Assembly (NCBI RefSeq): GCF_047675955.1
Contig: NW_027327424.1
Coordinates: 606,992-670,991, forward strand
Length of the DNA stretch: 64,000 nt
Direction: 5' to 3'
DNA from: Chlorocebus sabaeus
Taxonomy: Eukaryota; Chordata; Mammalia; Primates; Cercopithecidae
The translations under genes were made by a program, and so were the position numbers. The notes under the pieces are model-generated. The model was given only the letters and a program-made list of their open reading frames with translations, ran no database searches and was not told the DNA's origin. Below are positions 1 through 8,770 of the stretch, one piece after another. Numbering within the stretch: position 1 is the stretch's first letter; each line of letters begins with the position of its first letter.

Positions 1-1154
1 GAGTTACATCTTTCCCTTCAAGAAGCCTTTCGCTAAGGCTGTTCTTGTGGAATTGGCAAAGGGATATTTGGAAGCCCATAGAGGCCTATGGTGAAAAAGG
101 AAATATCTTCCTTTCAAAATTGGAAAGAAGCTTTCTGAGAATCTGCTCTGTGTTCTGTGAATTCATCTCACAGAATTACATCTTTCCCTTCAAGAAGCCT
201 TTCTCTAAGGCTGTTCTTGTGGAATTGGCAAAGCGATATTTGGAAGCCCATAGAGGGCTATGGTGAAAAAGGAAATATCTTCCGTTCAAAACTGGAAAGA
301 AGCTTTCTGAGAAACTGCTCTGTGTTCTGTGAATTCATCTCACAGAGTTACATCTTTCCCTTCAAGAAGCCTTTCGCTAAGGCTGTTCTTGTGGAATTGG
401 CAAAGGGATATTTGGAAGCCCATAGATGTCTATGGTGAAAAAGGAAATATCTTCCGTTCAAAACTGGAAAGAAGCTTTCTGAGAAACTGCTCTGGGTTCT
501 GTTAATTCATCTCACAGAGTTACATCTTTCCCTTCAAGAAGCCTTTCGCTAAGGCTGTTCTTGTGGAATTGGCAAAGGGATATTTGGAAGCCCACAGAGG
601 CCTATGGTGAAAAAGGAAATATCTTCCTTTCAAAACTGGAAAGAAGCTTTCTGAGAAACTGCTCTGTGTTCTGTGAATTCATCTCACAGAATTACATCTT
701 TCCCTTCAAGAAGCCTTTCGCTAAGGCTGTTCTTGTGGAATTGGCAAAGCGATATTTGGAAGCCCATAGAGGGCTATGGTGAAAAAGGAAATATCTTCCG
801 TTCAAAACTGGAAAGAAGCTTTCTGAGAAACTGCTCTGTGTTCTGTGAATTCATCTCACAGAGTTACATCTTTCCCTTCAAGAAGCCTTTCGCTAAGGCT
901 GTTCTTGTGGAATTGGCAAAGGGATATTTGGAAGCCCATAGAGGCCTATGGTGAAAAAGGAAATATCTTCCGTTCAAAACTGGAAAGAAGCTTTCTGAGA
1001 AACTGCTCTGTGTTCTGTGAATTCATCTCACAGAGTTACATCTTTCCCTTCAAGAAGCCTTTCGCTACGGCTGTTCTTGTGGAATTGGCAAAGGGATATT
1101 TGGAAGCCCATAGAGGGCTATGGTGAAAAAGGAAATATCTTCCGTTCAAAACTG

Positions 1155-1167
1155 GAAAGAAGCTTTC
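1155..1167. other. Short dyad GAAAG / CTTTC over the HindIII site
   Basis: GAAAG (1155-1159) and CTTTC (1163-1167) form a 5-bp inverted repeat with a 3-nt centre, overlapping AAGCTT at 1160-1165. The HindIII site was present in every monomer I checked, including those with a flanking change (GGAAATAAGCTT at 45,698; GGAAAAAAGCTT near 22,310 and 31,254). Confidence 0.6.
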
Positions 1168-1185
1168 TGAGAAACTGCTCTGTGT

Positions 1186-1206
1186 TCTGTGAATTCATCT
1201 CACAGA
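1186..1206. other. Dyad symmetry TCTGTGA / TCACAGA with EcoRI site
   Basis: TCTGTGA (1186-1192) and TCACAGA (1200-1206) are perfect reverse complements separated by 7 nt. The 5' arm and loop contain GAATTC. Monomers that read CTGTTAATTC instead of CTGTGAATTC lose both the EcoRI site and two base pairs of this dyad, so a single G/T difference splits the array into two structural classes. Examples of the T class lie at 515, 1,535, 8,757 and 13,572. Confidence 0.75.
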
Positions 1207-1227
1207 GTTACATCTTTCCCTTCAAGA

Positions 1228-1244
1228 AGCCTTTCGCTAAGGCT
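1228..1244. other. Dyad symmetry AGCCTT / AAGGCT with TCGCT loop
   Basis: AGCCTT (1228-1233) and AAGGCT (1239-1244) are reverse complements with a 5-nt loop containing a CpG. Copies reading GCTGAGG (for example near 3,650, 8,461 and 12,416) lose one outer stem pair. Copies reading TTCGTTAAGG or TTCTCTAAGG change only the loop. Confidence 0.65.
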
Positions 1245-1266
1245 GTTCTTGTGGAATTGGCAAAGG

Positions 1267-1311
1267 GATATTTGGAAGCCCATAGAGGGCTATGGTGAAA
1301 AAGGAAATATC
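1267..1311. other. Nested dyad symmetry: GATATTT/AAATATC around CCATAG/CTATGG
   Basis: GATATTT at 1267-1273 is the exact reverse complement of AAATATC at 1305-1311. Inside that pair, CCATAG (1280-1285) and CTATGG (1290-1295) form a 6-bp stem with the 4-nt loop AGGG. The arrangement repeats in almost every monomer. Loop variants include AGGC, AGGT, AGGA, AAGG, ATGG, ATGT, ACGG, ACGA and AGAT; AGGT and ATGT lengthen the stem to 7 bp with a 2-nt loop. The 3' arm overlaps the pJ-alpha motif. Whether a hairpin or cruciform forms in cells is unknown. Confidence 0.75.
1290..1306 (-). promoter_or_regulatory. pJ-alpha (A-box) motif, example of one per monomer
   Basis: The reverse complement of these 17 bases reads TTCCTTTTTCACCATAG, a full match to the pJ-alpha consensus TTCCTTTTYCACCRTAG known from A-type alpha-satellite monomers. 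The same block (CTATGGTGAAAAAGGAA on the plus strand) recurs in nearly every monomer, so the array is entirely A-type. B-type monomers carry the CENP-B box at this same position, and none was seen. Occasional copies have CTACGG, CTACGC or CTATGAT here (for example near 13,845, 3,010 and 14,018) and so depart from the consensus by a base or two. pJ-alpha is a reported protein-binding site; binding here is not shown. Confidence 0.85.
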
Positions 1312-2821
1312 TTCCGTTCAAAACTGGAAAGAAGCTTTCTGAGAAACTGCTCTGTGTTCTGTGAATTCATCTCACAGAGTTACATCTTTCCCTTCAAGAA
1401 GCCTTTCGCTAAGGCTGTTCTTTTGGAATTGGCAAAGGGATATTTGGAAGCCCATAGATGTCTATGGTGAAAAAGGAAATATCTTCCGTTCAAAACTGGA
1501 AAGAAGCTTTCTGAGAAACTGCTCTGGGTTCTGTTAATTCATCTCACAGAGTTACATCTTTCCCTTCAAGAAGCCTTTCGCTAAGGCTGTTCTTGTGTAA
1601 TTGGCAAAGGGATATTTGGAAGCCCATAGAGGCCTATGGTGAAAAAGGAAATATCTTCCTTTCAAAACTGGAAAGAAGCTTTCTGAGAAACTGCTCTGTG
1701 TTCTGTGAATTCATCTCACAGAATTACATCTTTCCCTTCAAGAAGCCTTTCGCTAAGGCTGTTCTTGTGGAATTGGCAAAGCGATATTTGGAAGCCCATA
1801 GAGGGCTATGGTGAAAAAGGAAATATCTTCCGTTCAAAACTGGAAAGAAGCTTTCTGAGAAACTGCTCTGTCTTCTGTTAATTCATCTCACAGAGTTACA
1901 TCTTTCCCTTCAAGAAGCCTTTCGCTAAGGCTGTTCTTGTGGAATTGGCAAAGGGATATTTGGAAGCCCATAGAGGCCTATGGTGAAAAAGGAAATATCT
2001 TCCGTTCAAAACTGGAAAGAAGCTTTCTGAGAAACTGCTCTGTGTTCTGTGAATTCATCTCACAGAGTTACATCTTTCCCTTCAAGAAGCCTTTCGCTAA
2101 GGCTGTTCTTGTGGAATTGGCAAAGGGATATTTGGAAGCCCATAGAGGGCTATGGTGAAAAAGGAAATATCTTCCGTTCAAAACTGGAAAGAAGCTTTCT
2201 GAGAAACTGCTCTGTGTTCTGTGAATTCATCTCACAGAGTTACATCTTTCCCTTCAAGAAGCCTTTCGCTAAGGCTGTTCTTGTGGAATTGGCAAAGGGA
2301 TATTTGGAAGCCCATAGAGGCCTATGGTGAAAAAGGAAATATCTTCCGTTCAAAACTGGAAAGAAGCTTTCTGAGAAACTGCTCTGTGTTCTGTGAATTC
2401 ATCTCACAGAGTTACATCTTTCCCTTCAAGAAGCCTTTCGCTAAGGCTGTTCTTGTGGAATTGGCAAAGGGATATTTGGAAGCCCATAGAGGCCTATGGT
2501 GAAAAAGGAAATATCTTCCGTTCAAAACTGGAAAGAAGCTTTCTGAGAAACTGCACTGTGTTCTGTGAATTCATCTCACAGAATTACATCTTTCCCTTCA
2601 AGAAGCCTTTCGCTAAGGCTGTTCTTGTGGAATTGGCAAAGCGATATTTGGAAGCCCATAGAGGGCTATGGTGAAAAAGGAAATATCTTCCGTTCAAAAC
2701 TGGAAAGAAGCTTTCTGAGAAACTGCTCTGTGTTCTGTGAATTCATCTCACAGAGTTACATCTTTCCCTTCAAGAAGCCTTTCGCTAAGGCTGTTCTTGT
2801 GGAATTGGCAAAGGGATATTT

Positions 2822-2834
2822 GGAAGCCATAGAG
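2822..2834 (+). repeat. 171-bp monomer (1-bp deletion), also at ~7,643 and ~11,598
   Basis: GGAAGCCATAGAGG has two C where other monomers have three. The deletion recurs at the same place in all three complete family A units, so it predates their amplification and explains why units measure 3,955 and 4,815 bp rather than multiples of 172. Because 171 is divisible by three, the open frame runs on into the next monomer here, giving a 150-codon frame that is not a gene. Confidence 0.88.
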
Positions 2835-3955
2835 GTCTATGGTGAAAAAGGAAATATCTTCCGTTCAAAACTGGAAAGAAGCTTTCTGAGAAACTGCTCT
2901 GTGTTCTGTGAATTCATCTCACAGAGTTACATCTTTCCCTTCAAGAAGCCTTTCGCTAAGGCTGTTCTTGTGGAATTGGCAAAGGGATATTTGGAAGCCC
3001 ATAGAGGCCTACGCTGAAAAAGGAAATATCTTCCTTTCAAAACTGGAAAGAAGCTTTCTGAGAAACTGCTCTGTGTTCTGTGAATTCATCTCACAGGGTT
3101 ACATCTTTCCCTTCAAGAAGCCTTTCGCTAAGGCTGTTCTTGTGGAATTGGCAAAGGGATATTTGGAAGCCCTTAGAGGCCTATGGTGAAAAAGGATATA
3201 TCTTCCTTTCAAAACTGGAAAGAAGCTTTCTGAGAAACTGCTCTGTGTTCTGTGAATTCATCTCACAGAGTTACATCTTTCCCTTCAAGAAGCCTTTCGC
3301 TAAGGCTGCTCTTGTGGAATTGGCAAAGGGATATTTGGAAGCCCATAGAGGTCTATGGTGAAAAAGGAAATATCTTCCGTTCAAAACTGGAAAGAAGCTT
3401 TCTGACAAACTGCTCTGTGTTCTGTGAATTCATCTCACAGAGTTACATCTTTCCCTTCAAGAAGCCTTTCGCTAAGGCTGTTCTTGTGGAATTGGCAAAG
3501 GGATATTTGGAAGCCCATAGAGGCCTATGGTGAAAAAGGAAATATCTTCCGTTCAAAACTGGAAAGAAGCTTTCTGAGAAACTGCTCTGTGTTCTGTGAA
3601 TTCATCTCACAGAGTTACATCTTTCCTTTCAAGAAGCCTTTCGCTGAGGCTGTTCTTGTGGAATTGGCAAAGCGATATTTGGAAGTCCATAGAGGGCTAT
3701 GGTGAAAAAGGAAATATCTTCCGTTCAAAACTGGAAAGAAGCTTTCTGAGAAACTGCTCTGTGTTCTGTGAATTCATCTCACAGAGTTACATCTTTCCCT
3801 TCAAGAAGCCTTTCGCTAAGGCTGTTCTTGTGGAATTGGCAAAGGGATATTTGGAAGCCCATAGAGGGCTATGGTGAAAAAGGAAATATCTTCCGTTCAA
3901 AACTGGAAAGAAGCTTTCTGAGAAACTGCTCTGTGTTCTGTAAATTCATCTCACA

Positions 3956-6900
3956 GAGTTACATCTTTCCCTTCAAGAAGCCTTTCGCTAAGGCTGTTCT
4001 TGTGGAATTGGCAAAGGGATATTTGGAAGCCCATAGAGGCCTATGGTGAAAAAGGAAATATCTTCCTTTCAAAATTGGAAAGAAGCTTTCTGAGAATCTG
4101 CTCTGTGTTCTGTGAATTCATCTCACAGAATTACATCTTTCCCTTCAAGAAGCCTTTCTCTAAGGCTGTTCTTGTGGAATTGGCAAAGCGATATTTGGAA
4201 GCCCATAGAGGGCTATGGTGAAAAAGGAAATATCTTCCGTTCAAAACTGGAAAGAAGCTTTCTGAGAAACTGCTCTGTGTTCTGTGAATTCATCTCACAG
4301 AGTTACATCTTTCCCTTCAAGAAGCCTTTCGCTAAGGCTGTTCTTGTGGAATTGGCAGAGGGATATTTGGAAGCCCATAGAGGGCTATGGTGAAAAAGGA
4401 AATATCTTCCGTTCAAAACTGGAAAGAAGCTTTCTGAGAAACTGCTCTGTGTTCTGTTAATTCATCTCACAGAGTTACATCTTTCCCTTCAAGAAGCCTT
4501 TCGCTAAGGCTGTTCTTGTGGAATTGGCAAAGGGATATTTGGAAGCCCATAGAGGGCTATGGTGAAAAAGGAAATATCTTCCGTTCAAAACTGGAAAGAA
4601 GCTTTCTGAGAAACTGCTCTGTGTTCTGTGAATTCATCTCACAGAGTTACATCTTTCCCTTCAAGAAGCCTTTCGCTAAGGCTGCTCTTGTGGAATTGGC
4701 AAAGGGATATTTGGAAGCCCATAGAGGGCTATGGTGAAAAAGGAAATATCTTCCGTTCAAAACTGGAAAGAAGCTTTCTGAGAAACTGCTCTGTGTTCTG
4801 TGAATTCATCTCACAGAGTTACATCTTTCCCTTCAAGAAGCCTTTCGCTAAGGCTGTTCTTGTGGAATTGGCAAAGGGATATTTGGAAGCCCATAGAGGG
4901 CTATGGTGAAAAAGGAAATATCTTCCGTTCAAAACTGGAAAGAAGCTTTCTGAGAAACTGCTCTGTGTTCTGTGAATTCATCTCCAAGAGTTACATTTTT
5001 CCCTTCAAGAAGCCTTTCGCTAAGGCTGTTCTTGTGGAATTGGCAAAGGGATATTTGGAAGCCCATAGAGGACTATGGTGAAAAAGGAAATATCTTCCGT
5101 TCAAAACTGGAAAGAAGCTTTCTGAGAAACTGTTCTGTGTTCTGTTAATTCATCTCACAGAGTTACATCTTTCCCTTCAAGAAGCCTTTCGCTAAGGCTG
5201 TTCTTGTGGAATTGGCAAAGGGATATTTGGAAGCCCATAGATGTCTATGGTGAAAAAGGAAATATCTTCCGTTCAAAACTGGAAAGAAGCTTTCTGAGAA
5301 ACTGCTCTGGGTTCTGTTAATTCATCTCACAGAGTTACATCTTTCCCTTCAAGAAGCCTTTCGCTAAGGCTGTTCTTGTGGAATTGGCAAAGGGATATTT
5401 GGAAGCCCACAGAGGCCTATGGTGAAAAAGGAAATATCTTCCTTTCAAAACTGGAAAGAAGCTTTCTGAGAAACTGCTCTGTGTTCTGTGAATTCATCTC
5501 ACAGAATTACATCTTTCCCTTCAAGAAGCCTTTCGCTAAGGCTGTTCTTGTGGAATTGGCAAAGCGATATTTGGAAGCCCATAGAGGGCTATGGTGAAAA
5601 AGGAAATATCTTCCGTTCAAAACTGGAAAGAAGCTTTCTGAGAAACTGCTCTGTGTTCTGTGAATTCATCTCACAGAGTTACATCTTTCCCTTCAAGAAG
5701 CCTTTCGCTAAGGCTGTTCTTGTGGAATTGGCAAAGGGATATTTGGAAGCCCATAGAGGCCTATGGTGAAAAAGGAAATATCTTCCGTTCAAAACTGGAA
5801 AGAAGCTTTCTGAGAAACTGCTCTGTGTTCTGTGAATTCATCTCACAGAGTTACATCTTTCCCTTCAAGAAGCCTTTCGCTAAGGCTGTTCTTGTGGAAT
5901 TGGCAAAGGGATATTTGGAAGCCCATAGAGGGCTATGGTGAAAAAGGAAATATCTTCCGTTCAAAACTGGAAAGAAGCTTTCTGAGAAACTGCTCTGTGT
6001 TCTGTGAATTCATCTCACAGAGTTACATCTTTCCCTTCAAGAAGCCTTTCGCTAAGGCTGTTCTTGTGGAATTGGCAAAGGGATATTTGGAAGCCCATAG
6101 AGGGCTATGGTGAAAAAGGAAATATCTTCCGTTCAAAACTGGAAAGAAGCTTTCTGAGAAACTGCTCTGTGTTCTGTGAATTCATCTCACAGAGTTACAT
6201 CTTTCCCTTCAAGAAGCCTTTCGCTAAGGCTGTTCTTTTGGAATTGGCAAAGGGATATTTGGAAGCCCATAGATGTCTATGGTGAAAAAGGAAATATCTT
6301 CCGTTCAAAACTGGAAAGAAGCTTTCTGAGAAACTGCTCTGGGTTCTGTTAATTCATCTCACAGAGTTACATCTTTCCCTTCAAGAAGCCTTTCGCTAAG
6401 GCTGTTCTTGTGTAATTGGCAAAGGGATATTTGGAAGCCCATAGAGGCCTATGGTGAAAAAGGAAATATCTTCCTTTCAAAACTGGAAAGAAGCTTTCTG
6501 AGAAACTGCTCTGTGTTCTGTGAATTCATCTCACAGAATTACATCTTTCCCTTCAAGAAGCCTTTCGCTAAGGCTGTTCTTGTGGAATTGGCAAAGCGAT
6601 ATTTGGAAGCCCATAGAGGGCTATGGTGAAAAAGGAAATATCTTCCGTTCAAAACTGGAAAGAAGCTTTCTGAGAAACTGCTCTGTCTTCTGTTAATTCA
6701 TCTCACAGAGTTACATCTTTCCCTTCAAGAAGCCTTTCGCTAAGGCTGTTCTTGTGGAATTGGCAAAGGGATATTTGGAAGCCCATAGAGGCCTATGGTG
6801 AAAAAGGAAATATCTTCCGTTCAAAACTGGAAAGAAGCTTTCTGAGAAACTGCTCTGTGTTCTGTGAATTCATCTCACAGAGTTACATCTTTCCCTTCAA

Positions 6901-8770
6901 GAAGCCTTTCGCTAAGGCTGTTCTTGTGGAATTGGCAAAGGGATATTTGGAAGCCCATAGAGGGCTATGGTGAAAAAGGAAATATCTTCCGTTCAAAACT
7001 GGAAAGAAGCTTTCTGAGAAACTGCTCTGTGTTCTGTGAATTCATCTCACAGAGTTACATCTTTCCCTTCAAGAAGCCTTTCGCTAAGGCTGTTCTTGTG
7101 GAATTGGCAAAGGGATATTTGGAAGCCCATAGAGGCCTATGGTGAAAAAGGAAATATCTTCCGTTCAAAACTGGAAAGAAGCTTTCTGAGAAACTGCTCT
7201 GTGTTCTGTGAATTCATCTCACAGAGTTACATCTTTCCCTTCAAGAAGCCTTTCGCTAAGGCTGTTCTTGTGGAATTGGCAAAGGGATATTTGGAAGCCC
7301 ATAGAGGCCTATGGTGAAAAAGGAAATATCTTCCGTTCAAAACTGGAAAGAAGCTTTCTGAGAAACTGCACTGTGTTCTGTGAATTCATCTCACAGAATT
7401 ACATCTTTCCCTTCAAGAAGCCTTTCGCTAAGGCTGTTCTTGTGGAATTGGCAAAGCGATATTTGGAAGCCCATAGAGGGCTATGGTGAAAAAGGAAATA
7501 TCTTCCGTTCAAAACTGGAAAGAAGCTTTCTGAGAAACTGCTCTGTGTTCTGTGAATTCATCTCACAGAGTTACATCTTTCCCTTCAAGAAGCCTTTCGC
7601 TAAGGCTGTTCTTGTGGAATTGGCAAAGGGATATTTGGAAGCCATAGAGGTCTATGGTGAAAAAGGAAATATCTTCCGTTCAAAACTGGAAAGAAGCTTT
7701 CTGAGAAACTGCTCTGTGTTCTGTGAATTCATCTCACAGAGTTACATCTTTCCCTTCAAGAAGCCTTTCGCTAAGGCTGTTCTTGTGGAATTGGCAAAGG
7801 GATATTTGGAAGCCCATAGAGGCCTACGCTGAAAAAGGAAATATCTTCCTTTCAAAACTGGAAAGAAGCTTTCTGAGAAACTGCTCTGTGTTCTGTGAAT
7901 TCATCTCACAGGGTTACATCTTTCCCTTCAAGAAGCCTTTCGCTAAGGCTGTTCTTGTGGAATTGGCAAAGGGATATTTGGAAGCCCTTAGAGGCCTATG
8001 GTGAAAAAGGATATATCTTCCTTTCAAAACTGGAAAGAAGCTTTCTGAGAAACTGCTCTGTGTTCTGTGAATTCATCTCACAGAGTTACATCTTTCCCTT
8101 AAAGAAGCCTTTCGCTAAGGCTGCTCTTGTGGAATTGGCAAAGGGATATTTGGAAGCCCATAGAGGTCTATGGTGAAAAAGGAAATATCTTCCGTTCAAA
8201 ACTGGAAAGAAGCTTTCTGACAAACTGCTCTGTGTTCTGTGAATTCATCTCAAAGAGTTACATCTTTCCCTTCAAGAAGCCTTTCGCTAAGGCTGTTCTT
8301 GTGGAATTGGCAAAGGGATATTTGGAAGCCCATAGAGGCCTATGGTGAAAAAGGAAATATCTTCCGTTCAAAACTGGAAAGAAGCTTTCTGAGAAACTGC
8401 TCTGTGTTCTGTGAATTCATCTCACAGAGTTACATCTTTCCTTTCAAGAAGCCTTTCGCTGAGGCTGTTCTTGTGGAATTGGCAAAGCGATATTTGGAAG
8501 TCCATAGAGGGCTATGGTGAAAAAGGAAATATCTTCCGTTCAAAACTGGAAAGAAGCTTTCTGAGAAACTGCTCTGTGTTCTGTGAATTCATCTCACAGA
8601 GTTACATCTTTCCCTTCAAGAAGCCTTTCGCTAAGGCTGTTCTTGTGGAATTGGCAAAGGGATATTTGGAAGCCCATAGAGGGCTATGGTGAAAAAGGAA
8701 ATATCTTCCGTTCAAAACTGGAAAGAAGCTTTCTGAGAAACTGCTCTGTGTTCTGTTAATTCATCTCACA
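3956..8770 (+). repeat. HOR family A, copy 2: 28-monomer unit (4,815 bp)
   Basis: This copy repeats all the markers of the 23-monomer unit but holds five extra monomers (860 bp) near its start, between GGCAGAGG (~4,355) and TAGATGTCT (~5,239). After these it tracks copy 1 at an offset of 4,815 (for example 561 to 5,376 and 2,565 to 7,380). It differs from copies 1 and 3 in having A rather than C at 5,883, T rather than A at the CTGTAAATTC site (8,757), and private changes at 8,101 (TTAAAGAAG) and 8,253 (CAAAGAG). The same 1-bp deletion is present at ~7,643. Confidence 0.9.
4360..5238 (+). repeat. Five extra monomers in the 28-monomer variant
   Basis: Relative to copies 1 and 3 of family A, about 860 bp (exactly five monomers) is inserted here; breakpoints lie somewhere within these limits because neighbours are nearly identical. 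The block includes a GGCTGCTCTTG monomer (~4,681) and a CTCCAAGAGTTACATTTTT monomer (~4,982). Both variants are otherwise typical of the region beyond 16 kb (~16,375 and ~16,676). The inserted block may therefore derive from the other HOR family. Confidence 0.75.

Larger units (their letters stand above)
1160..1331 (+). repeat. Representative 172-bp monomer (HindIII to HindIII)
   Basis: This copy, from AAGCTT at 1160 to the base before the next AAGCTT at 1332, is close to the window consensus and serves as a reference. In order it holds: the HindIII site; GAATTC (EcoRI) at 1191-1196, which many other copies lack because they read TAATTC; CACAGAGTTACATC; the AAGAAGCC / AAGGCT dyad; GGATATTTGG; the CCATAG/CTATGG dyad; and the pJ-alpha motif on the minus strand. 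It has two CpGs, in TTCGCT and TTCCGTT. Alternative states seen at fixed positions in other copies include GGGATA or GCGATA, CAGAG or CAGAA, TTCCGTTC or TTCCTTTC, and the 4-nt loop after CCATAG. These paralogous variants define the larger units. Confidence 0.93.
1..3955 (+). repeat. HOR family A, copy 1: 23-monomer unit (3,955 bp)
   Basis: The sequence from GAGTTACATC at 1 recurs at 3956, 8771 and 12726 with the same ordered series of variants. Markers in order: AAAATTGGAAAG plus GAGAATCTGC (~115-152), TTCTCTAAGG (~202), TAGATGTCT (~424), CCCACAGAGG (~591), GCTACGG (C at 1068), CTTTTGGAA (~1,421), GTGTAATTGG (~1,597), the 171-bp monomer at 2,828, CTACGCTG (~3,010), GCAGGGTT (~3,095), TCTGACAAAC (~3,402), and CTGTAAATTC (A at 3942). 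23 x 172 is 3,956, and the missing base is the 2,828 deletion. Unit start is arbitrary. Confidence 0.9.

Noticed and set aside
1105..1140. Hairpin followed by A-rich tract as a bacterial intrinsic terminator
   Set aside because: The stem is 6 bp, the tract is AAAAA not a T run on the sense strand, and the same block recurs in every satellite monomer of a eukaryotic array.
2565..3017. 150-codon open frame (also at 7380-7832 and 11335-11787)
   Set aside because: It arises only because a 1-bp deletion makes one monomer 171 bp long, so the frame carries on into the next copy. It is not a gene fusion or repeat protein.
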